DNA of 64,000 bases, from assembly GCF_018449515.1 (NCBI RefSeq), contig NZ_JAAVUQ010000003.1, positions 310,001 to 374,000 of the forward strand, written 5' to 3'. The translations under genes and the position numbers were made by a program. The notes under the pieces were generated by a model, which ran no database searches, had not been told where the DNA came from, and saw nothing but the letters and a program-made list of their open reading frames with translations. Source of the stretch: Caballeronia sp. dw_19 (GTDB taxonomy: Bacteria; Pseudomonadota; Gammaproteobacteria; Burkholderiales; Burkholderiaceae). Shown in pieces: positions 46,788-55,956 of the stretch (position 1 is the first letter of the stretch; each line of letters opens with the position of its first letter).

Positions 46788-48011
46788 ATGATGAACTCCA
46801 CCACCATGCGCATTTCCCTTGCGCCGCTGTACTGGCTGGCGCTTGGCACGTTCGCAGTCGGCACCGAGAGCTTCATGATCGCCGGCCTGCTGCCCGATAT
46901 AGCCGCCGACCTGCATACGAGCATTGTCGCCACGGGCCAGTTGGTGACGGTGTTTGCTTTGGCGTACGCACTCAGCTCACCGGTCCTGACGGCCCTGACA
47001 GGCGCGTTCCATCGACGCAGGCTGATGATCCTGTCGCTGTCGGCCTTCACGCTGGCTAACATCATTGCCTGGGGCGCCCAGAACTATTGGGAGTTGATGG
47101 CGGCGCGCATCCTGCTTGCAGCCGCCGCCGGCCTGTACGTTCCTGGCGCCAATGCGCTGGCCGGTGCCATCGCTGGTCCCGAACGGCGCGGCACGGCGCT
47201 GGCCATCGTCAACGGTGGCATCACGATCGCGGTTGCCTTCGGCGTGCCACTGGGCGCGTTGATTGGTGACCGGCTTGGCTGGCGCATGACGTTTGCGGGC
47301 GTCGCCGCGTTGTCCGCGGTGGCCACGGCTGGCTTGCTGTTCGGCCTGCCCCGCACGATAGGCGCGGGATTGCCGACCGCTACGCTGCGCGAACGCATCC
47401 ATGTCGCACGTCAGCCAGTCATCCTGATGACCTTGCTCGTCACTACGCTGTGGGCAACGGGCGCCTACACGATCTATACCTACCTGGCGCTGTTTATCGC
47501 CAAGACGACGCCGTTGCATGGCGCGCAGATCGGATACGTCCTGTTCACGTGGGGTGTTGCTGCAGCGGCAGGTGTGTTGATCGGCGGCAAGGCGGTGGAT
47601 CGCGTTGGCCCGCGTCGCGTGATCGTCCCCTGCCTGATTGTGTCGATCCTCGCTTTCTCGCTTTTGTCGGCGAGCGCGCACTGGTTGCCGGCAAGCTTGG
47701 CGCTGGTCCCTGTCCTGCTGGGCGTGGTGGCCTGGGGTATGGCGCACTGGTCGTTTTACCCCGCGCAGCAAGCAGGGCTGATCAGCATCGCGGGCCTGCG
47801 CGGGACGCCGATTGTCCTGTCACTGAACGCCTCGTTCATGTATCTCGGCTTTTCGCTCGGCGCCGCGCTCGGTTCCCTTACCTTGAGTCTCACCTCGGTG
47901 AGCGATCTTGGCTGGGCCGCTGCCGCCTGCGAAGTAGCAGCGTTGGTCCTGGCGGTGTTTATCCGCAAGTTCTTGGTGCGGGGGCAGAAGCTGACTGTCG
48001 CTGCCGCCTGA
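46788..48011 (+). CDS. MFS exporter, DHA1-type, partner of the third OYE
   Basis: A 407-residue transporter with 12 predicted helices, of the AraJ/YdhP-like DHA1 branch (GTFAVGTESFMIAGLLPDIA, typical of the start). It has ARILLAAAAGLYVPGANALA in helix 4 and RRVIVPCLIV in the second half. Proton-driven export of drugs or sugars is usual in the branch. Two ATGs at 46788 and 46791; the first is used. It converges with ribE, with only 8 nt between the stops. This is the right boundary of the accessory block. Confidence 0.88.
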   Translation: MMNSTTMRISLAPLYWLALGTFAVGTESFMIAGLLPDIAADLHTSIVATGQLVTVFALAYALSSPVLTALTGAFHRRRLMILSLSAFTLANIIAWGAQNYWELMAARILLAAAAGLYVPGANALAGAIAGPERRGTALAIVNGGITIAVAFGVPLGALIGDRLGWRMTFAGVAALSAVATAGLLFGLPRTIGAGLPTATLRERIHVARQPVILMTLLVTTLWATGAYTIYTYLALFIAKTTPLHGAQIGYVLFTWGVAAAAGVLIGGKAVDRVGPRRVIVPCLIVSILAFSLLSASAHWLPASLALVPVLLGVVAWGMAHWSFYPAQQAGLISIAGLRGTPIVLSLNASFMYLGFSLGAALGSLTLSLTSVSDLGWAAAACEVAALVLAVFIRKFLVRGQKLTVAAA

Positions 48012-48019
48012 AAAAACCG

Positions 48020-48661
48020 TTATTGCAGCGGCTTGTGATTGTCCTTAGACGTCGACAGAATCCGCTCCACGTACCGCGCAATCAGATCGATCTCCAGATT
48101 GACCTTCGCGCCGGTTTTCAAATGCCGCAACGTGGTCACTTCCACCGTATGCGGAATCAGATTGATCGAAAACTCGCAGCCATCGGGCCGGTCGTTCACG
48201 GTATTCACCGTCAGGCTCACGCCGTTCACCGTCACCGAGCCTTTATAAGCCAGATACTTACCGATATCGCGAGACGCGAGAATCCGTAACTCATGTGACT
48301 CGCCAACAGGGGCGAAATGCGTCACTTCACCGAGACCATCAACGTGTCCCGACACCAGATGCCCGCCCAGCCGATCATGCGCACGTAGCGCCTTCTCCAG
48401 GTTCACATCGCCGGATTCGGACAAGCCTGCCGTCTTGCTAAGGCTCTCGCGTGACACATCGACGGCAAAAGACCCGGCCGACTTCTCGATCACGGTCATG
48501 CACGCGCCCTGGATCGAGATGCTGTCGCCAAGCTCCACGTCCGTGAGATCCAGCCCGCCGGAGGCCACCGTGAGGCGCACGCCGGTATCGGCATCGGTGG
48601 ATGAACCCAACGGCGTAACCGCTTCAATGCGGCCGACCGCCGCGACAATTCCTGTGAACAT
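48020..48661 (-). CDS. ribE: Riboflavin synthase (alpha subunit)
   Basis: A 213-residue enzyme (named ribC in E. coli nomenclature) dismutating two lumazines to riboflavin. It holds two lumazine-binding repeats: MFTGIVAAVG with GACMTVIEK, and the second around HLVSGHVDG with VNGVSLTVN. It follows ribD by 29 nt and ends at the accessory block. In related genomes the next genes are ribBA and ribH, which here lie about 12.5 kb further left. Confidence 0.95.
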   Translation of the reverse strand: MFTGIVAAVGRIEAVTPLGSSTDADTGVRLTVASGGLDLTDVELGDSISIQGACMTVIEKSAGSFAVDVSRESLSKTAGLSESGDVNLEKALRAHDRLGGHLVSGHVDGLGEVTHFAPVGESHELRILASRDIGKYLAYKGSVTVNGVSLTVNTVNDRPDGCEFSINLIPHTVEVTTLRHLKTGAKVNLEIDLIARYVERILSTSKDNHKPLQ

Positions 48662-48690
48662 CGTCGAGCTTCCTTACGTTACGTTGTGCG

Positions 48691-49827
48691 TTAGATAATC
48701 GGTTTCGCGTCCGTGGGCGCATCGGCTTTCACCACCGCGAAGCGCGCCAGAATGCGCAGGTCATCACCCAGCCGGTCAATCCGGTGAAACCGCAGATGCG
48801 GCCGGGCATCGAGTGTATCGGGTGGCGTGAAATCGAACATGCCTGGCGCGTTGCCCAGCAAACTCGGCGCGAGATAAACGAGCAATTCGTCGACACACCC
48901 CTCGCGCAGCAGCGAGCCATTGAGCTTGTGACCCGCTTCCACGTGCAGTTCGTTGATGCCGCGATCGGCAAGGATACCCAGCATGGCGGGCAGATCGACC
49001 TTGCCGTGCTCGTTCGTCAATGGCGTGAATTCGATGCCGCGTTCGCGCAGCGCATCGGCTTTCGCGGGGTCGGGCTCGGCGCCGCAAAACACCCACGGCG
49101 GAGCGCCTTCCAGGATCCGCGCGGTGAGCGGCACGTCAAGGCGGCTGTCGATCAGTACCCGCTGCGGCTGGCGCGGCGTTTCAACCGCGCGCACGGTCAG
49201 TTGAGGATCGTCCTCGCGCACGGTGCCGATGCCCGTCAAAATCGCGCACGCCCGCGCGCGCCATGCGTGACCATCGGCGCGGGCGGCTTCACCGGTAATC
49301 CATTGGCTTTCGCCGGTCGGCAAACCCGTGCGGCCATCCAGCGTAGCGGCGACCTTCATGCGTACCCACGGCCGGCGTCGCGTCATGCGCGATACAAAGC
49401 CGATGTTCATCTCGTACGCTTCATTGGCCAGCAGGCCGCAGCGCACATCGATACCCGCATCGCGGAGAATCGCCAGTCCGCGCCCGGACACCGCCGGATT
49501 CGGATCTTCCATCGCGGCGATCACCTTGGCGACCCGCGCGTCGATCAGCGCGTGCACGCACGGCGGCGTGCGGCCGAAATGGCTGCATGGTTCGAGCGTG
49601 ACGTAGGCGGTGGCACCCCGCGGATCGTGGCCGCGCGCTCGCGCGTCTTTCAACGCGCGAACCTCGGCGTGGTCCTGGCCGGCGGGCTGCGTGAAACCTT
49701 CGCCAATCACATCGCCGTCCTTCACCAGCACGCAGCCGACGCGCGGATTCGGCGTCGTCGTGTACATGCCGCGTGCGGCCAGCGCCAACGCGCGCTCCAT
49801 GTGCGAGAAATCGGTCTGCGAGAACAT
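48691..49827 (-). CDS. ribD: Bifunctional riboflavin deaminase/reductase
   Basis: A 378-residue fusion. The N-terminal deaminase domain (residues ~5-145) has the zinc motif HAEVRAL and PCSHFGRTPPCVHAL. The C-terminal reductase (about 150-370) has MKVAATLDGRTG, SQWITGEAARAD, GIGTVREDDPQLTVR and EAGHKLNGSLL. It deaminates the GTP-derived pyrimidine and reduces its ribosyl chain, in two early steps of riboflavin synthesis. It starts 11 nt after the hemL stop. No FMN riboswitch consensus is visible upstream. Confidence 0.95.
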   Translation of the reverse strand: MFSQTDFSHMERALALAARGMYTTTPNPRVGCVLVKDGDVIGEGFTQPAGQDHAEVRALKDARARGHDPRGATAYVTLEPCSHFGRTPPCVHALIDARVAKVIAAMEDPNPAVSGRGLAILRDAGIDVRCGLLANEAYEMNIGFVSRMTRRRPWVRMKVAATLDGRTGLPTGESQWITGEAARADGHAWRARACAILTGIGTVREDDPQLTVRAVETPRQPQRVLIDSRLDVPLTARILEGAPPWVFCGAEPDPAKADALRERGIEFTPLTNEHGKVDLPAMLGILADRGINELHVEAGHKLNGSLLREGCVDELLVYLAPSLLGNAPGMFDFTPPDTLDARPHLRFHRIDRLGDDLRILARFAVVKADAPTDAKPII

Positions 49828-49838
49828 GGCGGCGGCGC

Positions 49839-51122
49839 TTAAGCGGCGAGGCGCGCGAACGCGCCGCGGGCGGCGTCGAGCGTCGCGTCGATAACGCCGT
49901 CGTCGTGGGCGATCGAGACAAACCCCGCTTCATACGCCGATGGCGCGAAGTAGACGCCGACATCGAGCATCTCGTGGAAAAACGCGTTGAAGCGCTTCGT
50001 GTCGCCCTGCGTGACTTCAGCGAAGCTTCCCGGGACGCTATCGGCGAAATACAGCCCGAACATCCCGCCGATAGCGTCCGCCGAGAAGGGCACCTTCGCT
50101 TCCTTTGCAACCGAAGCGAGGCCATCGGCGAGACGGCGTGTTTGCCTGGTCAGCGTGTCGTAGAACTCCGGCGCCTGGATCAATTGCAGCGTTTTCAACC
50201 CGGCTGCGACCGCGACCGGATTCCCCGACAGCGTGCCCGCCTGGTACACGCCGCCGAGCGGGGCGAGATGCGCCATGATGTCCCGGCGTCCGCCGAACGC
50301 TGCAGCCGGCATGCCGCCGCCGATCACCTTGCCCAGGCACGTCAGGTCCGCCTTGATGCCGTAGACCTGTTGCGCGCCACCCAGCGCCACGCGAAAGCCG
50401 CACATCACTTCATCGAAAATCAGCACCGAGCCGTACTCGTCGCAACGCGCGCGCAGCGCTTGCAGGAACTCGGGCGTGGCTTTCACGAGGTTCATGTTGC
50501 CGGCCACCGGCTCCACGATAATCGACGCGATTTCCGCACCGAACGCGGCAAACGCTTCGTTAAGCTGCTCGACGTTGTTGTACTCGAGCACGGTGGTGTG
50601 CTTGGCGGTATCGGCGGGAACGCCAGCGGAAGTGGGATTGCCGAACGTCAGCAGACCCGATCCCGCTTTCACGAGCAAGCTGTCCGCGTGACCGTGATAA
50701 CACCCTTCGAACTTCACGATCCGATCCCGCTTCGTGAACCCGCGCGCCAGGCGCAGAGCGCTCATGGTCGCCTCGGTGCCGCTCGACACCATGCGCACTT
50801 GTTCTATCGACGGCACCAGCTTGCAGATCTCTTCCGCGATCTCGATCTCGGACTCGGTCGGCGCACCGAACGAAAACCCGTTCGCGAGCACGCGCTGCAC
50901 GGCTTCAAGCACTTCAGGATGGACGTGGCCGAGGATCATCGGCCCCCAGGAACCGATGTAGTCGATGTACTGCTTGCCATCGGCGTCCCAGAAATACGGA
51001 CCTTGCGCGCGTTCGATGAACCGCGGCGTGCCGCCGACCGAGCGAAACGCGCGCACCGGCGAGTTCACACCGCCGGGAATGGTTTTCTGGGCGCGTTCGA
51101 AGAGAGCTTCATTTCTGGACAT
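49839..51122 (-). CDS. hemL: Glutamate-1-semialdehyde 2,1-aminomutase
   Basis: A 427-residue PLP enzyme that makes 5-aminolevulinate in the C5 haem pathway. It begins [22 protein letters not shown] (family start), with [17 protein letters not shown]-like region TFGNPTSAG, the PLP pocket [11 protein letters not shown] and the lysine K265 in [10 protein letters not shown], at the position known from E. coli. The start at 51122 is favoured over a 21-codon longer frame. It leads the hemL-ribD-ribE unit. Confidence 0.96.
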   Translation of the reverse strand: MSRNEALFERAQKTIPGGVNSPVRAFRSVGGTPRFIERAQGPYFWDADGKQYIDYIGSWGPMILGHVHPEVLEAVQRVLANGFSFGAPTESEIEIAEEICKLVPSIEQVRMVSSGTEATMSALRLARGFTKRDRIVKFEGCYHGHADSLLVKAGSGLLTFGNPTSAGVPADTAKHTTVLEYNNVEQLNEAFAAFGAEIASIIVEPVAGNMNLVKATPEFLQALRARCDEYGSVLIFDEVMCGFRVALGGAQQVYGIKADLTCLGKVIGGGMPAAAFGGRRDIMAHLAPLGGVYQAGTLSGNPVAVAAGLKTLQLIQAPEFYDTLTRQTRRLADGLASVAKEAKVPFSADAIGGMFGLYFADSVPGSFAEVTQGDTKRFNAFFHEMLDVGVYFAPSAYEAGFVSIAHDDGVIDATLDAARGAFARLAA

Positions 51123-51536
51123 GACGGGGCCTGCACTGGATGACGGGTTCGGCTGGAGAGGGCTGCGGTCGCGGGCTTCTATCAAGCCTGGATGGGCGCC
51201 GGGATCGGATCGGGCGGGGTCCGACCGGGTCTCGCGCCTGGGGCTCGCGGCTGCAGGAAATCAAGATGAAATTGTACCGGAGTCGTCTGCATCGAGTCCG
51301 CGACGCTCGGTCTGGCGCTGCCTTCGAAAAGACGCCAGCGCGGCTTGCGAAAGCGGGGCGCGTACAATGCACACTGTTTTAAGGCTTTGTTTAAGCCGTT
51401 CGCTTGCATGCCGGACGTGGCCGTTGCGAGGTTTTTCGCCCTCGTATCGGGTTGGTTTCGCCACGTGTCACTCGCTACCCGTCACTCGCCAGTCCCCGAA
51501 AACCGCGCCTTTTTCTCACGCTCCCTTTCGCCTCTC
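51123..51536. other. Divergent promoter region between hemL and the Bcr/CflA gene
   Basis: About 410 nt without a gene. Two TACAAT -10-like boxes face opposite ways: on the minus strand at 51276-51271 toward hemL and on the plus strand at 51363-51368 toward the exporter. The -35 elements are weak. Confidence 0.4.
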
Positions 51537-52760
51537 ATGCCCGAAATCATCAAGCGCCGTGCCGATCGCCGACTGATCCTGTTGCTCGGTGCGCTGGCGG
51601 CGTGCGGCCCGCTTTCCATCGATATGTATCTGCCGAGCCTGCCGGCTCTCGCCGCTTCGTTCGGCACGACCGCAGCCGCCGCGCAGATCACGCTGACCAG
51701 TTTCATGCTCGGCTTTTCGCTCGGCATGCTCGTGTACGGACCGCTCTCCGACGCCTACGGGCGCCGGCCGGTGCTGCTCGGCGGCATCGTGTTGTACACG
51801 CTTGCGAGCGTGGGGTGCGCGCTGTCGTTTTCCATCGATTCGCTGGTTATCCTGCGCTTCCTGCAGGCGCTCGGCGCGGGTTCGGCGTCGGTTTTGGCGC
51901 GGGCCATTGCACGCGATGCCCACGCACCGTCGGATGCCGCCCGGGTGCTGTCGATGCTTGCCATTGTCACGTCGATCGGCCCGCTGCTCGCACCGTTGAT
52001 AGGCGGGCAGTTGCTGCTGCTCGGGGGCTGGCGTGCGGTGTTCGTCACGCTCACGGTATTCGGCACGATATGCGCGGTCACCACGTATTTGCGCGTGCCG
52101 GAAACCTGGCCGCGCGAGAAACGCGCGACATCGGCGCTTGGGCGGTCGTTTGCGGCGTACGGGCGTCTTCTCACCGATCCCGTCACGTGGGGCCACACGT
52201 TATGCGGCGGCATGGCATTCGCATCGATGTTCGCGTACATCACCGCGACGCCGTTTGTGTATATCGACTACTTTCATGTGAAGCCGCAGCACTACGGGTT
52301 TTTCTTCGGGCTGAACATCATCGGGATTATCGGCTGGAACGTGGCGAACACGCGGCTCGTCGGGCCGCTGGGATCGCTGAAACTGATTTCGATCGCGTCG
52401 TTTGTCAGCGTGATCGCGGCGCTGGCGACGGCGTTCGTGTGTATCACCGGTTTTGGCGGCTTGTGGTCGATCGTCGGCTGTCTGTTCTTCGTGGTCGGCG
52501 TCGTGGGTTTGTTATCGGCCAACTGCACGACGGATTTGATGCATCGATACCCCCACAACGCAGGCGCCGCAGCCGCGGTGTTCGGCGCGGTGCAGTTGGC
52601 GCTCGGCGCGCTGGCGAGCGTTGCCGTCGGGATGTTCCACGATGGTACGCCGCAGGGGATGGGTATCGTGATCGGGGTGACGGGCGTGCTGACGTTCGTC
52701 GGCCGGACGCTGGTGCTGCGCTGGCATGGCACGCCCGTGCGGGCGAGTCGAGCGAGCTGA
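51537..52760 (+). CDS. Bcr/CflA family multidrug exporter
   Basis: A 407-residue MFS (DHA1) transporter. Family features: CGPLSIDMYLPSLPALA in helix 1, the FMLGFSLGMLVYGPLSDAYGRRP motif region, LRFLQALGAGSASVLARAIARD in helix 4, and SIGPLLAPLIGG in helix 5. Members export bicyclomycin, chloramphenicol, sulfonamides or cysteine-like compounds. ATG 51537 begins a normal short cytoplasmic start (MPEIIKRRADRR); the open frame extends 64 codons upstream without matching. Confidence 0.9.
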   Translation: MPEIIKRRADRRLILLLGALAACGPLSIDMYLPSLPALAASFGTTAAAAQITLTSFMLGFSLGMLVYGPLSDAYGRRPVLLGGIVLYTLASVGCALSFSIDSLVILRFLQALGAGSASVLARAIARDAHAPSDAARVLSMLAIVTSIGPLLAPLIGGQLLLLGGWRAVFVTLTVFGTICAVTTYLRVPETWPREKRATSALGRSFAAYGRLLTDPVTWGHTLCGGMAFASMFAYITATPFVYIDYFHVKPQHYGFFFGLNIIGIIGWNVANTRLVGPLGSLKLISIASFVSVIAALATAFVCITGFGGLWSIVGCLFFVVGVVGLLSANCTTDLMHRYPHNAGAAAAVFGAVQLALGALASVAVGMFHDGTPQGMGIVIGVTGVLTFVGRTLVLRWHGTPVRASRAS

Positions 52761-52940
52761 CGCAGTCGCGCTTATTTCGGGCACATTCGCGCGCCGGATG
52801 CGTTGACGTGTGACGCTGGCGCAATTCGAACGATGCGGCGGGAAGGGGATATCCGTGCCGCCGCGTTGGAGCAGCGACGCGCGTTCGCAAGCTGCGAACG
52901 AAAGCGCGTTGCCATGTCCGCGCATTCGTTCAGCTAACCA

Positions 52941-55064
52941 TCACTCGCGGCCCACCATTTGCTGCAAGAACGTGAACGCCGTCGCTTCCACGCGAGCGAT
53001 GCTTTCCGCCTCCACGCCCGCGCCGTGACCACCGTCGCGGTTCTCCAGATACCACACGCGTTCATGTCCCAGCGCCTGCATCCGCGCCGCCATTTTGCGG
53101 GCGTGGCCGGGATGCACGCGGTCATCGGTCGCCGACGACGTGAACAGCGCCGGCGGATAAACCGCATCGGCTTTCACGTTTTGATACGGCGAGTACGTCA
53201 TCAGGAAGCGCAGGTCGCGGGCATCGGCGGGGTCGCCGTATTCGTCGATCCACGAGGCGCCTTGCAGCAGCAAGTGAAAGCGCGCCATGTCGAGCAAAGG
53301 CACTTCGGACAACACTGCGCCGAACAATTCCGGACGCTGGACCAGCATCACGCCAGTCAGCAAGCCGCCATTGCTGCCGCCACGAATAGCGAGTTGTTTC
53401 GATGTCGTCACGCCCGACGCCACCAGCGCTTCTGCAACGGCGATGAAGTCATCGAAGGCGACCTGGCGTTTCTCGCGCTGCGCCGCCTGATGCCACTCCG
53501 GCCCGAACTCGCCGCCGCCACGGATGTTCGCGACCGCGTACAGCCCGCCGCTTTCGAGCCACGCGATGCCCGTGGTCGCGTCGTAATGCGGGTCGAGCGC
53601 GACTTCGAAGCCACCATAGCCGTAGAGCAGGCAGGGCGCGGTTTCCTGACCCTTGACGTTCGCCTCACGGCCGATCAGCCAATAGGGAATGGCGACGCCA
53701 TCGGTTGATATCGCGTGACGACGTTCGGCGATAAGACCGGTCGCATCGAATTGAGCGGGAAGGCGCGCGAGCAGTTGCCATTCGCTTTCCGGCTGCGCGA
53801 AATCGGCATAGTAAAGCGACGGCGGCGTGAGGAAATGTTCGACGTGAATGAGCACGGTGTCGTCGCGTTCACTGTCGATGGAATCCACGTACGACTGGCT
53901 GGCGGCCGGCAACGCGAAGTCGCGGCGGGTCCATTCGCCTTCCAGACCAGCCGGGGGGCCAAGCAACTCCACGCGCGGCGAACCATCGTCCATCTGCGAC
54001 ACCACCAGCCAATGCTTCGTGAAGTCGATATCGGCGAGAACGTTGCGGCCTGACGGCGTGAACAGCACGGTGAAATTGCGCGCGCCTGTCAGGAAGGCAT
54101 CGCGGCGGATGACGAGCAGCGAACCGCTCGCGTAGGTCGTTGCGCCCGATTCGTAGGACTCGCGTGGCGTGACAAACAACCAGCCGTTCCAATGCTCCAG
54201 TTCCGCGTGCAGCGGGACATCGTATTGCTGCCACTCGCCCGTGGTTTCATCGAGCCAGTATTGCAGCGTCTCGAAGAACGACGTCGCGCGTGAAGCAAGA
54301 TGGAGCTTTTCGAGCTGATCGTAATCCACGCCCGCCGATACATCGCGCCGTTTGCCTTCGAAGACCACGGGGGCATCGGCGAGTGGCGTGCCGCGCTTCC
54401 ATTTGCGCGCCTGGCGTGGAAAGCCGGAAGTGGTCAGCGCGGGCTTCTTGCTGTGCGCGCTGTCGTCCCAGCCAACGTACACCGTATCGCGATCGATCCA
54501 CGAGATGCCATGCTTGCCGACATCGGGGAGCGTGAAGCCGTCTTCAACGAAGCGCTGCGTTTCGATATCGAATTCGCGGACCATGCACGCGTCCGAGCCT
54601 CCCGGCGACAAGCTCACCAACGCGCGGTCCCAGGTAGGGTAGAGCATGTCGAAGTCGTGCAGCGCCCAGCGGATGCCGTCCTTGGCGGCGCTCGTGTTCA
54701 AGTCGATCTGGTCAACGTCCAGGATGGTTTGCCATTCGGGCGTGCCGGCGAGCCATTTTTGCCAGGCTGTGCGCCGAACTATGCCCAGCGGGTTTTTCTC
54801 ATCCTGCCAGGTGTTGTAGCCCCAATCGCCATAACGCGAACATGAAACGATGCGTTCCTGCGAGGTGTAGGCCTTTGCCAGCCGCTTCGTGAGTGTGTCG
54901 GTGTCAGCGGTCTTGCCGAAGGCTTCTGTTGTGCGCGCGTTTTGCGCGCCGACCCATGCGTCGACCCGGGTGTCTTCAAGCGTTTCCAGTTCGATAAACG
55001 GATCGGGACCGTCGGCAACAGGCCATTCGAGTTCGGGGCGTCGGCTGAGGAAGGAATCTGTCAT
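52941..55064 (-). CDS. Prolyl-oligopeptidase family serine peptidase (S9A)
   Basis: A 707-residue two-domain peptidase. The N-terminal ~420 residues form the beta-propeller, and the C-terminal part is an alpha/beta hydrolase. The catalytic Ser is near residue 564 in RGGSNGGLL; the Asp is in ATDDRVHPGHARK and the His in NRDGGHGAG; CLLYGYGGFEV and ANIRGGGEFG shape the oxyanion region. Unlike secreted relatives there is no signal peptide, so it should be cytosolic and cleave short peptides, usually after proline. The start at 55064 replaces a 62-codon longer frame that shows no similarity. Confidence 0.92.
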   Translation of the reverse strand: MTDSFLSRRPELEWPVADGPDPFIELETLEDTRVDAWVGAQNARTTEAFGKTADTDTLTKRLAKAYTSQERIVSCSRYGDWGYNTWQDEKNPLGIVRRTAWQKWLAGTPEWQTILDVDQIDLNTSAAKDGIRWALHDFDMLYPTWDRALVSLSPGGSDACMVREFDIETQRFVEDGFTLPDVGKHGISWIDRDTVYVGWDDSAHSKKPALTTSGFPRQARKWKRGTPLADAPVVFEGKRRDVSAGVDYDQLEKLHLASRATSFFETLQYWLDETTGEWQQYDVPLHAELEHWNGWLFVTPRESYESGATTYASGSLLVIRRDAFLTGARNFTVLFTPSGRNVLADIDFTKHWLVVSQMDDGSPRVELLGPPAGLEGEWTRRDFALPAASQSYVDSIDSERDDTVLIHVEHFLTPPSLYYADFAQPESEWQLLARLPAQFDATGLIAERRHAISTDGVAIPYWLIGREANVKGQETAPCLLYGYGGFEVALDPHYDATTGIAWLESGGLYAVANIRGGGEFGPEWHQAAQREKRQVAFDDFIAVAEALVASGVTTSKQLAIRGGSNGGLLTGVMLVQRPELFGAVLSEVPLLDMARFHLLLQGASWIDEYGDPADARDLRFLMTYSPYQNVKADAVYPPALFTSSATDDRVHPGHARKMAARMQALGHERVWYLENRDGGHGAGVEAESIARVEATAFTFLQQMVGRE

Positions 55065-55956
55065 GTCGGGAGGGGAGCCTGCTTTGGGTTGCCGGAGAGC
55101 GCGTAGCCGGCCTGACCGGGAATTCGGAAGGGGAATTGTGCCTGACGGCGTCGCATCACGCCGCGTTGGGTCGAATTCATTTCGCGCTGCGTGCGGTCCT
55201 TTGCGACTTCCGCGCGCGGCACTATTTAGGCGCTTAACCACGCTCGTCAAGTTCGCTATTGCTGGCCGGGCTCTCGCCTATTTGTGCTGATTATCACGCC
55301 CAGCTTCGTCTTATCAGGATCGTAACGAAGCACATTAATTTTTGCAAAAATCAGGCTCGATGAATATTTCGTTGCAAGGCCATGAATGCAAAATCAGATT
55401 GATTATTTATTTGGTTGCAAGTTTTATAGTATATGTCGTGGAGATTGAATCTGAATCGGCAAACTTATTAAAATGCGAGAACATCAAACGAATCAAACAA
55501 TAAATAAAGCAATCGGACACTCCCGCATAAGATAGGATGATCTCGAAGGCTAGCAGGTTTATTTAAGGTACAAACCCGGCTAACGCTTGGGTCATTATTC
55601 GGTAAAAGCGAAATACTCACTAATTGAACTATCCAGTGATCCGTATAAAAATTCGGGCAGCGGGCGTCCATGCCCCATCCTTTATCCAGTCAGTGATATC
55701 GAGCGAATGTCCCATTGTCATGGTGTGGTAACTGAAATAGAGGGGATTGGCGGTGTCGTTCCATTTCTTGTCAATAATCCGGCGAATCCGTCAGGCGATT
55801 AAATCTGTATCAACAACGAGTTCCTGCTGTATATCGGGATCGTAAATGCGGCAGGACGCATATGCCAAATATCAATGAGGTTGCTCAATGAAATGGCGTG
55901 ATGGTGATTCGAATTTTTTGGCATGTAACGTAATTGCATCTAGCGCGAGGCCCTAA
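55065..55956. other. AT-rich gap upstream of the autotransporter gene
   Basis: About 890 nt, distinctly AT-rich from about 55300 on, with no intact gene. The right part holds a possible decayed SDR gene. The promoter of the autotransporter should lie here. AT-rich leaders of surface-protein genes are often silenced by H-NS-like proteins; that is inference. Confidence 0.5.
55675..55950 (+). pseudogene. Possible degraded acetoacetyl-CoA reductase / SDR fragment
   Basis: The frame ending at 55802 reads LYPVSDIERMSHC, then VVTEIEGIGGV and PFLVNNP, resembling the middle of PhaB-like SDR enzymes (a DV-D/S strand, a helix, and xxLVNNAG). About 85 nt later, in another frame, WRDGDSNFLAC resembles the conserved W-x-D-V-I-x-x-N-L segment that follows. 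Stops and frame shifts break it. The similarity was judged by eye and may be coincidence. Confidence 0.33.

Noticed and set aside
35540..48019. The accessory block as a prophage or integrative element
   Set aside because: No integrase, recombinase, phage or conjugation gene, no tRNA at either edge and no flanking direct repeat was found; the left edge is ribBA and the right edge ribE.
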